Positions 25,670 to 34,102 of a stretch of DNA of 64,000 nucleotides are shown in pieces. The notes below the pieces were generated by a model. The model made no database searches and was not told the DNA's origin. It saw only the letters and a program-made list of their open reading frames with translations. Positions within the stretch are counted from its first letter, which is position 1. The number at the start of each line of letters is the position of its first letter. A program made the position numbers and the translations under genes. The stretch lies in contig NZ_JNXG01000003.1 of NCBI RefSeq assembly GCF_000717025.1, positions 186,001-250,000 of the forward strand, read 5' to 3'. This DNA comes from Streptomyces atroolivaceus. Lineage in GTDB: Bacteria; Actinomycetota; Actinomycetes; Streptomycetales; Streptomycetaceae.

Positions 25670-26440
25670 ATGTCCGCTTTCATGTCCGCCTTCGCGAGCC
25701 TGGTCGGCGCGTTCGCCGACCTGCTCCAGCCGCTCTTCCAGCACGCGTCCACCGCCGCCGCGATCATCCTCTTCACCGCCCTCGTACGGCTCGCCGTCCA
25801 CCCCCTCTCCCGGGCGGCGGCGCGCGGGCAGAAGGCCCGCACGAAGCTCCAGCCGCAGATCGCCGAACTGCGCAAGAAGCACGCCAAGAACCCCGACCGG
25901 ATGCAGAAGGCGCTCATGGAGCTCCACGCGAAGGAGAAGGTCTCACCCCTCTCCGGCTGCCTGCCGAGCCTGCTCCAGATGCCCGCCTTCTTCCTGCTGT
26001 ACCACCTCTTCTCCAGCCAGAGGATCGGCGGCGAACCCAACTCGCTGCTCGGCCACGAACTCTTCGGCGCCCCGCTCGGCGAACGCTGGCACGACGCGCT
26101 CGCCGCCGGCGGTCCCTTCGGTGAGCAGGGGCTCGTCTACCTCGCGCTCTCCGTGGTCGTCATCGCCGTCGCCACCTTCAACTACGGCCGCACCAAGCGG
26201 CAGATGGCCGCGAACCCGATGACACCGGCCACGGGGCCTGACGGACAGCCCGTGCCCGGCATGGGGGCGATGACGAAGGTCATGCCGCTGATGTCCTTCC
26301 TGACCCTCTTCTCCGTGGCCTTCGTGCCGCTCGCGGCTGCGCTGTACATCGTCACGAGCACCACCTGGACCGCCGTCGAGCGCGCGTACCTCTACCGGGA
26401 GACCCCGGCGGCGGAGGCCGCCGTCGCACCGGCCGTCTGA
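25670..26440 (+). CDS. YidC/Oxa1-family membrane protein insertase
   Basis: This is a 256-residue YidC/Oxa1/Alb3-family insertase with the conserved core: KLQPQIAELRKKHAKNPDRMQKAL, GCLPSLLQMPAFFLLYHLF, and a C-terminal PLMSFLTLFSVAFVPLAAALYIV segment. It has about five hydrophobic helices, and the conserved Arg in the first (LVRLAVHPL) is present. It is shorter than the primary YidC and lacks the large periplasmic domain, so it is likely a paralogue. It inserts membrane proteins from the ribosome. Its neighbour upstream is a DUF6412 protein. Confidence 0.85.
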   Translation: MSAFMSAFASLVGAFADLLQPLFQHASTAAAIILFTALVRLAVHPLSRAAARGQKARTKLQPQIAELRKKHAKNPDRMQKALMELHAKEKVSPLSGCLPSLLQMPAFFLLYHLFSSQRIGGEPNSLLGHELFGAPLGERWHDALAAGGPFGEQGLVYLALSVVVIAVATFNYGRTKRQMAANPMTPATGPDGQPVPGMGAMTKVMPLMSFLTLFSVAFVPLAAALYIVTSTTWTAVERAYLYRETPAAEAAVAPAV

Positions 26441-26588
26441 GCGGTCCGGGGCGGCGGCGAACGGGGGCACCGGTCCAGTGTGTGAACAGGGTCTTGCGGA
26501 GTGATCGGATGTCTTGGAGGATCGGCCAAGCCTTTCGCTGGCCGCAACCCATCGACGGGCTCGATCTCGACCAAGGGGAGATGGACCG

Positions 26589-27449
26589 TTGAAGCTTCTT
26601 CGAGTGGGTACGGCGGGGTCGGAACGCCCCGCACTGCTTGACCGTAACGGGACCCTGCGTGACCTTTCGGGCCTCGTCACCGACATCGACGGCGAGCTCC
26701 TCGCCGACGCCTCGGCGCTGGCCCGGCTGCGGGAAGCGGCCCAGACGCCCGACGTCCTGCCCCCGCTCGACGCGGACGGCCTGCGGGTCGGGCCGCCCCT
26801 GGGCCGGATCGGCAAGATCGTGTGCATCGGGCTGAACTACCACGACCACGCCGCCGAGACAGGAGCGGCGATCCCGGACGAGCCGATCCTCTTCTTCAAG
26901 GCCCCCGACACCGTCGTCGGGCCCGAGGACACCGTGCTGGTGCCACGCGGCAGCCGGAAGACCGACTGGGAGGTCGAGCTCGCCGTCGTGATCGGCCGCA
27001 CCGCCCGCTACCTGGACTCGGCCGAGGAGGCCCTCGGGCACGTCGCCGGGTACGCGACCTCGCACGACGTCTCCGAGCGGGAGTTCCAGATCGAGCGCGG
27101 CGGCACCTGGGACAAGGGCAAGAACTGCGAGACCTTCAACCCGCTGGGCCCCTGGCTCGTCACCGCCGACGAGGTGCCCGACCCGCAGGCGCTGCCGCTG
27201 AGGCTGTGGGTCAACGGGGAGCTGAAGCAGGACGGCACGACGGCCGAGCAGATCTTCCCGGTGGGCGAGGTCGTGCGCTACCTGAGCCACTTCATGACGC
27301 TCTACCCGGGCGACGTCATCAACACCGGCACCCCGGCGGGCGTGGCCATGGGCCGGCCCGAGCCGAAGCCGTATCTCCGCGCGGGTGACGTCGTGGAGCT
27401 GGAGATCGAGGGCCTGGGGCGCCAGCGCCAGGAGCTCAAGGACGCGTAG
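26589..27449 (+). CDS. Fumarylacetoacetate hydrolase-family enzyme
   Basis: This is a 286-residue FAH-fold enzyme. It has the N-terminal cap (KLLRVGTAGSERPALLD), GKIVCIGLNYHDHAAE, and DTVVGPEDTVLVPRGS. The metal ligands are in DWEVELAVVIG (two Glu) and SHDVSERE (Asp). The C-terminal HFMTLYPGDVINTGTPAGV is intact. Members hydrolyse or decarboxylate oxo-acids from aromatic degradation or ureidoglycolate-like substrates; the substrate here is unknown. I chose the TTG start at 26589 because AAGGGGAG lies nine bases upstream and the fold starts there. A strong hairpin follows the gene. Confidence 0.85.
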   Translation: MKLLRVGTAGSERPALLDRNGTLRDLSGLVTDIDGELLADASALARLREAAQTPDVLPPLDADGLRVGPPLGRIGKIVCIGLNYHDHAAETGAAIPDEPILFFKAPDTVVGPEDTVLVPRGSRKTDWEVELAVVIGRTARYLDSAEEALGHVAGYATSHDVSEREFQIERGGTWDKGKNCETFNPLGPWLVTADEVPDPQALPLRLWVNGELKQDGTTAEQIFPVGEVVRYLSHFMTLYPGDVINTGTPAGVAMGRPEPKPYLRAGDVVELEIEGLGRQRQELKDA

Positions 27450-27524
27450 GCCCTCCGCGCCCCGGCGCGGTGCGGCAGCCGGACCACCCGGCGGCCGCAC
27501 CGCCCGCAGGGCCCACCGTCCGGC

Positions 27525-27561
27525 GGCCGCACCGCTGCCGGGGTCCGGGAGCGGTGCGGCC
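27525..27561. terminator. Bidirectional terminator, FAH gene / UPF0303 gene
   Basis: GGCCGCACCGCT (27525-27536) pairs with AGCGGTGCGGCC (27550-27561) across a 13-base loop. It lies between two convergent genes. Confidence 0.6.
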
Positions 27562-27576
27562 CGGCACCGTACGGCG

Positions 27577-28056
27577 TCAGTCCCGGGGGCGCGCCGTGAA
27601 CTGCTCCAGGGCCTCCACCACCAGCGCGTGGTCCTCGGCCTGCGGCAGACCGGACACGGTGACCGACCCGATCACCCCCGCACCCTCCACCGCGATGGGG
27701 AACGAGCCGCCGTGTGCGGCGTACGTGTCCAGGTCCAGCCGCGAGGACTCCTCGAACGTGGTGCCCTTCGCCCGGAACCGCGTACCGACCAGGTAGGAGC
27801 TCTCCCCGTAGCGCTCCACCACCTTGCGCTTGCGGTCGATCCAGGCGTCGTTGTCCGCGCTCGAACCCGGCAGCGCCGCGTGGAACAGCTGCTGGCCGCC
27901 CCGCCGGATGTCGATGGCGACGGGGGCGTGCCGCTCACGGGCCAGCGCGACCAGCAGGCCGCCCAGCGCGTACGCGTCGTCGTAGCCGAAGCGCGGCAGC
28001 GTCAGACGCCGCTCCTGTGCGATCAGCTCGGAGATGGTCGGAACACCGTTGCTCAT
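27577..28056 (-). CDS. UPF0303 / heme-degrading-domain protein
   Basis: This 159-residue protein belongs to the UPF0303/HbpS-like group, named heme-degrading domain in some databases. Typical motifs are FGYDDAYALGGLLVALARE near 23-41, APVAIDIRRGGQQLFHAALPG near 44-64, DNDAWIDRKRKVVERYG and AHGGSFPIAVEGAGVIGSVTVSGL. The fold binds small ligands; heme degradation by this member is not proven. Its ATG overlaps the upstream oxidoreductase stop by 4 bp, so both are co-translated. Confidence 0.8.
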   Translation of the reverse strand: MSNGVPTISELIAQERRLTLPRFGYDDAYALGGLLVALARERHAPVAIDIRRGGQQLFHAALPGSSADNDAWIDRKRKVVERYGESSYLVGTRFRAKGTTFEESSRLDLDTYAAHGGSFPIAVEGAGVIGSVTVSGLPQAEDHALVVEALEQFTARPRD

Positions 28057-29159
28057 GCGTGCCGCTCCTCGTCGTGGTGGGGAAGAAGGGTCACGGACAC
28101 GCCCTCGCGGGCCGAGCGCCGCGCCGCTTCCAGGACATCCAGTGCGGCGGCGGCCTGCAGCGCCGTCACCGGGTTCTCGCCCTTGCCGCGGAGGGCCGAG
28201 GCGACGGCGGCGTAGTACGCGGGATAGTCACCCGGCAGTGTGCGCACCGGGTCGCCGCCACCGGTCAGCGGGGACTCGCCGGACCCGACCCGGCCCCACA
28301 GCTCCTCCGGCTCCTCGCCCCACGGCGCGCCGGGCAGCGGACGCGCGCCCTCACGCAGGGCGGCCTCCTGCGGGTCCAGGCCGTACTTCACATAGCCCGC
28401 CTTCGAGCCGAGCACCCGGAAACGGGGGCCGAGCTGCGCGGTGGTGGCGCTCGCGTACAGATGCGAACGCACCCCGTTGGCGTGCGTGACCGCGATGAAG
28501 GTGTCGTCGTCGGCCGCCGCACCAGGGCGCCGTACGTCGGACTCCGCGTACACCTGCACCGCGGGCCCGAACAGGGTGAGTGCCTGGTCGACGACGTGGC
28601 TGCCCAGGTCGTACAGCAGCCCGCCGATCTCGTCCGGGTCGCCCGACTCGCGCCAGCCGCCCTTCAGCTGCGGACGCCACCGCTCGAAGCGGGACTCGAA
28701 GCGCTGCACCTCACCGAGCTCGCCGTCCTCGATCAGCCCTGCCAGCGTGAGGAAGTCGTTGTCCCAGCGGCGGTTCTGGAAGACCGAGAGCAGCAGACCC
28801 CGCTCCGCGGCCAGCGCCGCCAGCTCACGGGCCTCGGCGGCCGTACCGGCGAGAGGCTTGTCCACGACCACCGGGAGCCCCGCCTCCAGCGCCGCCCTCG
28901 CGAGCGGGACATGGGTCCTGTTCGGCGAGGCGATCACGATCAGGTCCAGCTCGCCCGCACGCGGCCACAGCTCGTCGGGCGAGGCCACCAGGCGCACACC
29001 GGGGAACTCGGCGCGGGCCTGCGCCTGCCGCTCCTCGTTCGACGTGACGACGGTGTCGAGGACAAGGCCCTCGGTCGCGGAGACCAGCGGGGCGTGGAAG
29101 ACGGAACCCGCCAGGCCGTAGCCGACGAGCCCGACGCGGAGAGGAGCGTTGGCAGTCAT
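28053..29159 (-). CDS. Gfo/Idh/MocA-family oxidoreductase
   Basis: This is a 368-residue NAD(P)-dependent dehydrogenase of the Gfo/Idh/MocA type. The Rossmann start is VGLVGYGLAGSVFHAPLV, with DLIVIASPNRTH and the active-site-like DKPLAGTAAEA following. The C-terminal alpha/beta domain includes DLGSHVVDQALTLFG. Substrates are usually sugars or cyclitols. ATG 29159 was chosen over a codon 9 bp upstream because it fits the Rossmann start. It is divergent from a ROK regulator, which probably controls it together with the downstream UPF0303 gene. Confidence 0.86.
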   Translation of the reverse strand: MTANAPLRVGLVGYGLAGSVFHAPLVSATEGLVLDTVVTSNEERQAQARAEFPGVRLVASPDELWPRAGELDLIVIASPNRTHVPLARAALEAGLPVVVDKPLAGTAAEARELAALAAERGLLLSVFQNRRWDNDFLTLAGLIEDGELGEVQRFESRFERWRPQLKGGWRESGDPDEIGGLLYDLGSHVVDQALTLFGPAVQVYAESDVRRPGAAADDDTFIAVTHANGVRSHLYASATTAQLGPRFRVLGSKAGYVKYGLDPQEAALREGARPLPGAPWGEEPEELWGRVGSGESPLTGGGDPVRTLPGDYPAYYAAVASALRGKGENPVTALQAAAALDVLEAARRSAREGVSVTLLPHHDEERHA

Positions 29160-29172
29160 GCGATCCACTTAA

Positions 29173-29185
29173 GCAACGCTGTTGC
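29173..29185. promoter_or_regulatory. Candidate ROK operator, GCAAC-GCT-GTTGC
   Basis: GCAAC (29173-29177) and GTTGC (29181-29185) form an inverted repeat around GCT. It sits in the 56-bp gap between the oxidoreductase and ROK genes, where a local repressor would bind. Confidence 0.5.
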
Positions 29186-29209
29186 CAAAGTGCAAGCGAT
29201 GGAGACAAT
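29182..29209 (+). promoter_or_regulatory. Candidate promoter for leaderless ROK transcript
   Basis: TTGCCA (29182-29187), a 16-base spacer and GACAAT (29204-29209) form a promoter-like pair. The -35 box overlaps the GTTGC half of the inverted repeat. The GTG start at 29216 falls six bases after the -10 box, and no ribosome site is visible, so the mRNA may begin at the start codon. Confidence 0.4.
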
Positions 29210-29215
29210 GGTGCG

Positions 29216-30355
29216 GTGAACATGAGCAACAGCAGGACCGGCGGGGCGAATCTGCCCGCCCTGCGTCACCACAACGCGTCGCTCGTCCTCGACCTGCTGC
29301 GCGTGGCCGGTGAGCAGGGCATCAGCCGGCTGGAGCTCGCCGAGCACACCGGACTCACCCCGCAGGCCGTCAGCAAGATCACCGCCAGACTCCGCGCGGA
29401 GGGCCTCGCCGCCGAAGCAGGCCGGCTCGCCTCCACCGGCGGCAAGCCCCGAACCGTCCTCCGGCTGGTGCCGGACGCCGGATACGCCGTCGGGCTCCAC
29501 CTCGACCGCGACGAGCTCACCGCCGTCCTGGCCGACCTCGCCGGCACCACCGTCGCGACCCGCACCTTCCCGCTCGACCTCGGCGCCCCGGCCACCGAGG
29601 TCCTCGCCACGGCCGCCCACGCGGTGCGGACGGTACGGGCGGAGGGCCCCCAGGCCACTTGTACCGCAGCCCGACACGTCTTCGGCGTGGGCGCCGCCCT
29701 GCCGGGCCCGCTGGATCACCGCAGCGGGGTACTGCACCGGGTCACCGGCTTCCCCCAGTGGGACCGCTACCCGCTGCGCGACGCCCTCGCCGAGCACACC
29801 GGGCTGCCCGTCGTCGTCGACAAGGACACCAACGCCGCCGCCCTCGGCCTCGCGCTGCGCGACCGCGCCGAGGCCGACTTCGCCTATCTCCACCTGGGAA
29901 CCGGCCTCGGCGCCGGCCTCGTCCTCGGAGGGGCCCTGCACCGCGGAGCCCGTACGGGCGCCGGAGAGTTCGGCCACCAGACCGTCCAGCTGGACGGCCC
30001 TCCGTGCGGCTGCGGCGGGCGAGGCTGCATCGAGGCGCTCTGTCTCGAAGCCGCCGCCCGGGGCGACGTCGCCGAGGCGGCCAGGGTCCTCGGGGCGGGC
30101 GCCGCCAATCTCGTCGGGCTGCTCGACATCGACCGGGTCGTCCTCGGCGGCCGTACCGTCGCCGCCCACGAGGCCGCCTACGTCGGCGGGGTCCGCGCCG
30201 TCATCGAGGAGCGCGCCCGGCGGGAGGGCGTCACCGCCGCCGTGCCCGTCACCGTGGCCGGCGGCGGCGACCGCCCCGTCGCGGAGGGCGCGGCCCAGCT
30301 GGTCCTCGCCCCGCTCTTCGGCCGGGCCGGCGAGGACGGCGGCGAACGGGACTGA
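29216..30355 (+). CDS. ROK-family transcriptional regulator
   Basis: This is a 379-residue ROK protein. The N-terminal winged HTH includes ISRLELAEHTGLTPQAVSKIT (residues 36-56) and GLAAEAGRLASTGGKPR. The sugar-kinase-like part has VVVDKDTNAAALG and the zinc motif CGCGGRGCIE. ROK repressors sense sugars or sugar phosphates. It is divergent from a Gfo/Idh/MocA oxidoreductase with an inverted repeat in the gap, so autoregulation and control of that operon are likely. The GTG at 29216 has no ribosome site; a -10-like GACAAT lies about seven bases upstream, which suggests a leaderless mRNA. Confidence 0.85.
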   Translation: MNMSNSRTGGANLPALRHHNASLVLDLLRVAGEQGISRLELAEHTGLTPQAVSKITARLRAEGLAAEAGRLASTGGKPRTVLRLVPDAGYAVGLHLDRDELTAVLADLAGTTVATRTFPLDLGAPATEVLATAAHAVRTVRAEGPQATCTAARHVFGVGAALPGPLDHRSGVLHRVTGFPQWDRYPLRDALAEHTGLPVVVDKDTNAAALGLALRDRAEADFAYLHLGTGLGAGLVLGGALHRGARTGAGEFGHQTVQLDGPPCGCGGRGCIEALCLEAAARGDVAEAARVLGAGAANLVGLLDIDRVVLGGRTVAAHEAAYVGGVRAVIEERARREGVTAAVPVTVAGGGDRPVAEGAAQLVLAPLFGRAGEDGGERD

Positions 30356-30638
30356 GCGCGGGCCGTGCCCCGCGTGCCTCCCGCGACGCCGTGCGGGCGC
30401 CGGCGGCGCGCGTGGCCGGGCGCGGGCCGTGCCACCGGACGGAGCCGTTCGAGCGGATCGCACCGCCCGAACGGGCGGTGTACGCCGTCCCCGGGTGGCG
30501 GACCCTCGCGCGCGCGTGGCAGCGTCGCCGTCTGAAACGCATCGCCATGGCCGTACGTCCGGCCGCGCGTGGTGGCGTCGCCACCGGAGACGGTGGCCCT
30601 CCGCCCCGGCCGTTCGCGAGCAGCGAAGGGTGCCACCC

Positions 30639-31517
30639 ATGCCCACCAGACCCCCCGCACGACTGCGTGACGGCCGTGCGCTCACCCGCCTCGGACTGGC
30701 CGCCGGACTCGTCGTCCCGGCAGGTCTCCTCGGTGTCCCGGCCGCCATCGCCATCCCGGTCACCGCCCCCGCAGCGACCGGCGTCGCGGCCGTGGCCGTC
30801 GCGGGCCCGGAGCTGACCGCCTGCGGTGATCCGGAGGGCGAGGACTTCCCCATCGAGACACGGATCCACGGCGGCCCCGACACCTACGCCTCCGGCGGCG
30901 GCTACGGGACCTGGTACCTCGACCTCACGAACACCACCTCCGAGTCGTGCCGTTCCATCCACCCCGTCCTGGTGCTCACCGACGAGGACCGGGCGCTGAG
31001 GGCCGAACAGATCCAACTGGAGTTCACCGAGCGGGCGCACCCCGACGAGGAGCACCGGGTCAGCTGGGAGTCCACCGAGCGCGACGAGCAGATCGGCGTC
31101 TTCGGCGGCGGGGAGCAGGACGACGACTTCCCCGGCTTCACCGTCCCCGCGAAGAAGACCGTGACGGTCGAGGTGCGGATGGCGTTCACCTCGGACACCC
31201 GGCCGGGCAAGGTCACGGCGCACGCCGCCATCGTCCAGCGGCGCACGGCACGGAGCGACGCGGAGCAGGCGGACAAGGCAGCCGACGGGGACTGGGTGGG
31301 CGAGTCGGCCGCGTACGCCTTCGCCATCGTCGAGGGCGGTCTCGACGCCCCCGAGGACTCCGGGACCACTGTGGAGGCGGAAGGCACCCCCGTGCCCGAA
31401 CTCGCCCGCACCGGACAGGCCCGCGCGCGCTGGGCCGGTCTCGCGTCCGGGGCGCTCGTCCTCGCCGGATCCGTCTCCGTGATCCTCGCCAGGCGGCTGC
31501 GCGGCGGCCACCGCTGA
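30639..31517 (+). CDS. Secreted surface protein with LAxTG-type sorting signal
   Basis: This is a 292-residue secreted protein. A signal peptide spans about residues 1-39 (RLGLAAGLVVPAGLLGVPAAIA). The mature region contains two Cys and an immunoglobulin-like beta region (YLDLTNTTSESCRSIHPVLVL). The C-terminus has LARTG, a hydrophobic span and RRLRGGHR, the layout of a LAxTG sortase substrate. Class E sortases recognise LAxTG in actinomycetes. The class F sortase in this window is less likely to be its enzyme. The start ATG at 30639 has GAAGGG upstream. It probably becomes attached to peptidoglycan. Confidence 0.72.
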   Translation: MPTRPPARLRDGRALTRLGLAAGLVVPAGLLGVPAAIAIPVTAPAATGVAAVAVAGPELTACGDPEGEDFPIETRIHGGPDTYASGGGYGTWYLDLTNTTSESCRSIHPVLVLTDEDRALRAEQIQLEFTERAHPDEEHRVSWESTERDEQIGVFGGGEQDDDFPGFTVPAKKTVTVEVRMAFTSDTRPGKVTAHAAIVQRRTARSDAEQADKAADGDWVGESAAYAFAIVEGGLDAPEDSGTTVEAEGTPVPELARTGQARARWAGLASGALVLAGSVSVILARRLRGGHR

Positions 31518-31660
31518 TCCGGCGGAGCGGGTTCTCCGTGGTCAGGCGGTTCCGTGTGGCGGACAGGGCGGCCTAATATCGGGGCGTCGGCGCTGCACAG
31601 CGCGGTGCCGCCGGCGTCCAGCACCTCGAGTGCACAGCGCGTACGGCAGGAGCCCGTCAC

Positions 31661-32455
31661 ATGGCAGAGCGCAAGCCGATCGAATCCTGGCTGACCGACA
31701 TGGACGGCGTCCTCATCCACGAGGGCACGCCGATCCCCGGGGCCGACGCCTTCATCAAGCGGCTGAGGGATTCCGGACTGCCGTTCCTGGTCCTCACCAA
31801 CAACTCCATCTACACCGCCCGTGACCTGCACGCACGCCTCAAGCGCATGGGGCTGGACGTGCCGGTGGAGAACATCTGGACCTCCGCCCTGGCCACGGCC
31901 CAGTTCCTGGACGACCAGCGGCCGCGAGGCACGGCGTACGTCATCGGCGAGGCCGGTCTCACCACCGCGCTGCACGACATCGGCTACGTCCTCACCGACC
32001 ACGAGCCCGACTACGTCGTCCTGGGAGAGACCCGGACCTACAGCTTCGAGGCGCTCACCAAGGCGATCCGGCTGATCAACGGCGGCGCCCGCTTCATCTG
32101 CACCAACCCGGACGAGACCGGCCCGTCCGCCGAGGGCCCGCTGCCCGCGACCGGTTCGGTCGCCGCGCTGATCACCAAGGCCACCGGCAAGGCGCCGTAC
32201 TTCGCGGGCAAGCCCAACCCGCTGATGATGCGGACCGGGCTCAACGCCATCGGCGCCCACTCCGAGACCTCCGCCATGATCGGCGACCGGATGGACACCG
32301 ACGTGCTCGCCGGGCTGGAAGCGGGGATGCAGACCTTCCTGGTCCTCACCGGTCTGACCACGGAGACCGACATGGACCGGTACCCCTTCCGGCCCTCCAC
32401 GGTCGTCGACTCCATCGCGGACCTGGTCGACCTGGTCGACCTGCCCGTGCCGTAA
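31661..32455 (+). CDS. HAD-IIA family phosphatase (NagD-like)
   Basis: This is a 264-residue HAD phosphatase. Motif I is TDMDGVLIHEG (D13, D15), motif II is VLTNNS, motif III has the Lys of GKPNPLMM, and motif IV is GDRMDTDVLAG. The class IIA cap lies between motifs II and III. NagD-type members dephosphorylate sugar phosphates and nucleotides. The ATG at 31661 has AGGAG nine bases upstream. It stands alone between a surface protein and a secreted protein. Confidence 0.85.
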   Translation: MAERKPIESWLTDMDGVLIHEGTPIPGADAFIKRLRDSGLPFLVLTNNSIYTARDLHARLKRMGLDVPVENIWTSALATAQFLDDQRPRGTAYVIGEAGLTTALHDIGYVLTDHEPDYVVLGETRTYSFEALTKAIRLINGGARFICTNPDETGPSAEGPLPATGSVAALITKATGKAPYFAGKPNPLMMRTGLNAIGAHSETSAMIGDRMDTDVLAGLEAGMQTFLVLTGLTTETDMDRYPFRPSTVVDSIADLVDLVDLPVP

Positions 32456-32521
32456 CCCGACCGGGCTACAGCGGATGCGGGATGCCGCCCCACGCGTGAA
32501 CCTTCCCTCAGGAGGTTTACG

Positions 32522-33082
32522 ATGCGTTCACTGCACATCACGTTCTGTGCCGCAGTGGTGGCCGGGACGATAGCCCTTCCCGCGTCCGCCGCTCTGGCCG
32601 GTCCCGCAGCCGATGACTCCCGCGAGAACCGTCCGGGAACGGTCTCGGTCACCCCGTCCCGCGTCTCCCCGGGCGGGGAGGTGGAACTCCGGACCGACGC
32701 CTGCGGCAAGGGCAGGTCGGCCCGGGGCAACTCCGAGGCGTTCGCTTCCGAGGCGCGCTTCGAGCGGGCCGGCGGCGAGGAGCTCGTCGCCGGGGCGCGG
32801 ATCCGCTCCGACGCCGCACCCGACGACTACGAGATCTGGGTGACCTGCAAGGACGGCCACGGCAAGGCCACCGGCACGGTCACCGTCGTGCGTCACGGCC
32901 ACCCCTCGCCCGTCGCCCCGGTACGGGCCGGCGGCGGAGGTACAGCGGTGCTCGCCGAGGAGGCCGCGGCCGACGAGGGCCCCGGCACCCGGCAGGCGGT
33001 GATCGGCCTCGGACTGGGCGCCGTCGCGGTCGCCGCCGTCGCGTTCCGCGGCGCGCGCCGCCGCCGCCCGGCGCAGCACTGA
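32522..33082 (+). CDS. Secreted protein in operon with class F sortase
   Basis: This 186-residue secreted protein has a signal peptide (residues 1-26) and a mature beta-rich domain (TVSVTPSRVSPGGEVELRTDAC, DDYEIWVTCKDG). A C-terminal hydrophobic segment near 155-170 is followed by RGARRRRPAQH. No LPxTG motif is visible. A perfect AGGAGG precedes ATG 32522. It ends one base before the class F sortase start, so the two are coupled. It may be the sortase's substrate, anchor or chaperone. Confidence 0.72.
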   Translation: MRSLHITFCAAVVAGTIALPASAALAGPAADDSRENRPGTVSVTPSRVSPGGEVELRTDACGKGRSARGNSEAFASEARFERAGGEELVAGARIRSDAAPDDYEIWVTCKDGHGKATGTVTVVRHGHPSPVAPVRAGGGGTAVLAEEAAADEGPGTRQAVIGLGLGAVAVAAVAFRGARRRRPAQH

Positions 33083-33083
33083 G

Positions 33084-33791
33084 ATGTCCGCCCCTGACCG
33101 TCCCGCCGGGACCGGCCGCCTGCTGACCGGTGTGGCGTGGGCCGTCCTCCTGCTGGGCCTGTGGCTGTTCGGCCGTGCGGCCACCGCCGGCAGTTCGGCC
33201 CCGACGACCGGTGACGTCGCCGCGGTCGGCCGCCCTCTCGGCGTACCGCTCCCCCCTGCTCACGCTCCGCTCGACGGTGCCGTGCCGCAGCGGGTCGAGA
33301 TCCCCTCCATCGGCATCGAGGCGACCGTGGTGCGGCGCGGGCTGGACGAGGAGGGTGCGATCGAGCCCCCGCCGTTCGGGACGCCCGGCGCCGTCGGCTG
33401 GTACGCCGAAGGTACGGAGCCCGGCGCGGAGGGTGCGGCGCTCTTCGTCGGCCACGTCGACACCGAGGCGGAGCCCGCCGTCTTCTACGCGCTCAGCACC
33501 GCGAGGCCGGGGGAGAAGGTCCGGGTGAGCCGGTCCGACGGGAGGACCGCCGAGTTCACCATCGACGACGTCCAGGTCTTCACCCGGGAACGCTTCGACG
33601 CGCAGAAGGCGTACGGGCCCCGCGAGGACGGGCGGGCCGAGCTCCGGCTGATCACCTGTGGTGGTACCTATGACCGGAAGTCCCGTGCGTACACCGCCAA
33701 TGTCGTCGTCTCCGCGTATCTGACGGCGGAGAAGGACACCGGGGAGCACACCGGGAAGGGCGTCGCGGGGAGCGCGGAGAAGAGCGCGTAG
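33084..33791 (+). CDS. Class F sortase
   Basis: This 235-residue sortase has one N-terminal transmembrane anchor (residues 15-30) and the catalytic set H124 (FVGHVD), C192 (LITCGG) and R201 (SRAYTANV). The order and spacing match class F sortases. It attaches or processes surface proteins at the cell envelope. A single base separates it from the upstream secreted protein gene. No canonical LPxTG substrate gene is adjacent, so its target is unknown. Confidence 0.86.
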   Translation: MSAPDRPAGTGRLLTGVAWAVLLLGLWLFGRAATAGSSAPTTGDVAAVGRPLGVPLPPAHAPLDGAVPQRVEIPSIGIEATVVRRGLDEEGAIEPPPFGTPGAVGWYAEGTEPGAEGAALFVGHVDTEAEPAVFYALSTARPGEKVRVSRSDGRTAEFTIDDVQVFTRERFDAQKAYGPREDGRAELRLITCGGTYDRKSRAYTANVVVSAYLTAEKDTGEHTGKGVAGSAEKSA

Positions 33792-34102
33792 GAGGACTGC
33801 GGACGCGTGCCGCGACGAGCCGCTTCCGAGGTGCCCCGCACGGAACAGCCTGGCCCGGTCGGCGCCCGCTCCCTCTCCGGGCCGCCGGCCGGGCCGGTCC
33901 TCGACCGCGGTGTCCGGGCCGCGGGAGTGGCCCGGGGGCGACGCGGGAGGTCGGGTCGTTCGTACTGACGGACACTGTAGGCCGACGCCGCGTGGCTTCC
34001 GGAGAGTTTTCGCAGGATGTCCGGATCCGGGCGGGAGAGTCCGGCCCGGACCCTTGTGCCAGGATGGGGCGACCGGCAGTACATCAGTACAAGGGGGAAT
34101 GG
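33792..34102 (+). other. Intergenic region before cslZ
   Basis: This 311-bp gap is GC-rich, with no credible gene. The last bases hold AAGGGGGAAT, the ribosome site of the GH6 gene. GC-rich inverted segments near 34020-34060 could fold, but I could not match them to a known riboswitch. The 3' part presumably holds the cslZ promoter. Confidence 0.4.

Noticed and set aside
24970..26040. N-terminal extension of the SEC-C protein frame
   Set aside because: It is antisense to the DUF6412 and YidC genes.
33990..34095. A riboswitch upstream of cslZ
   Set aside because: GC-rich segments can fold, but no known riboswitch core could be matched by eye.
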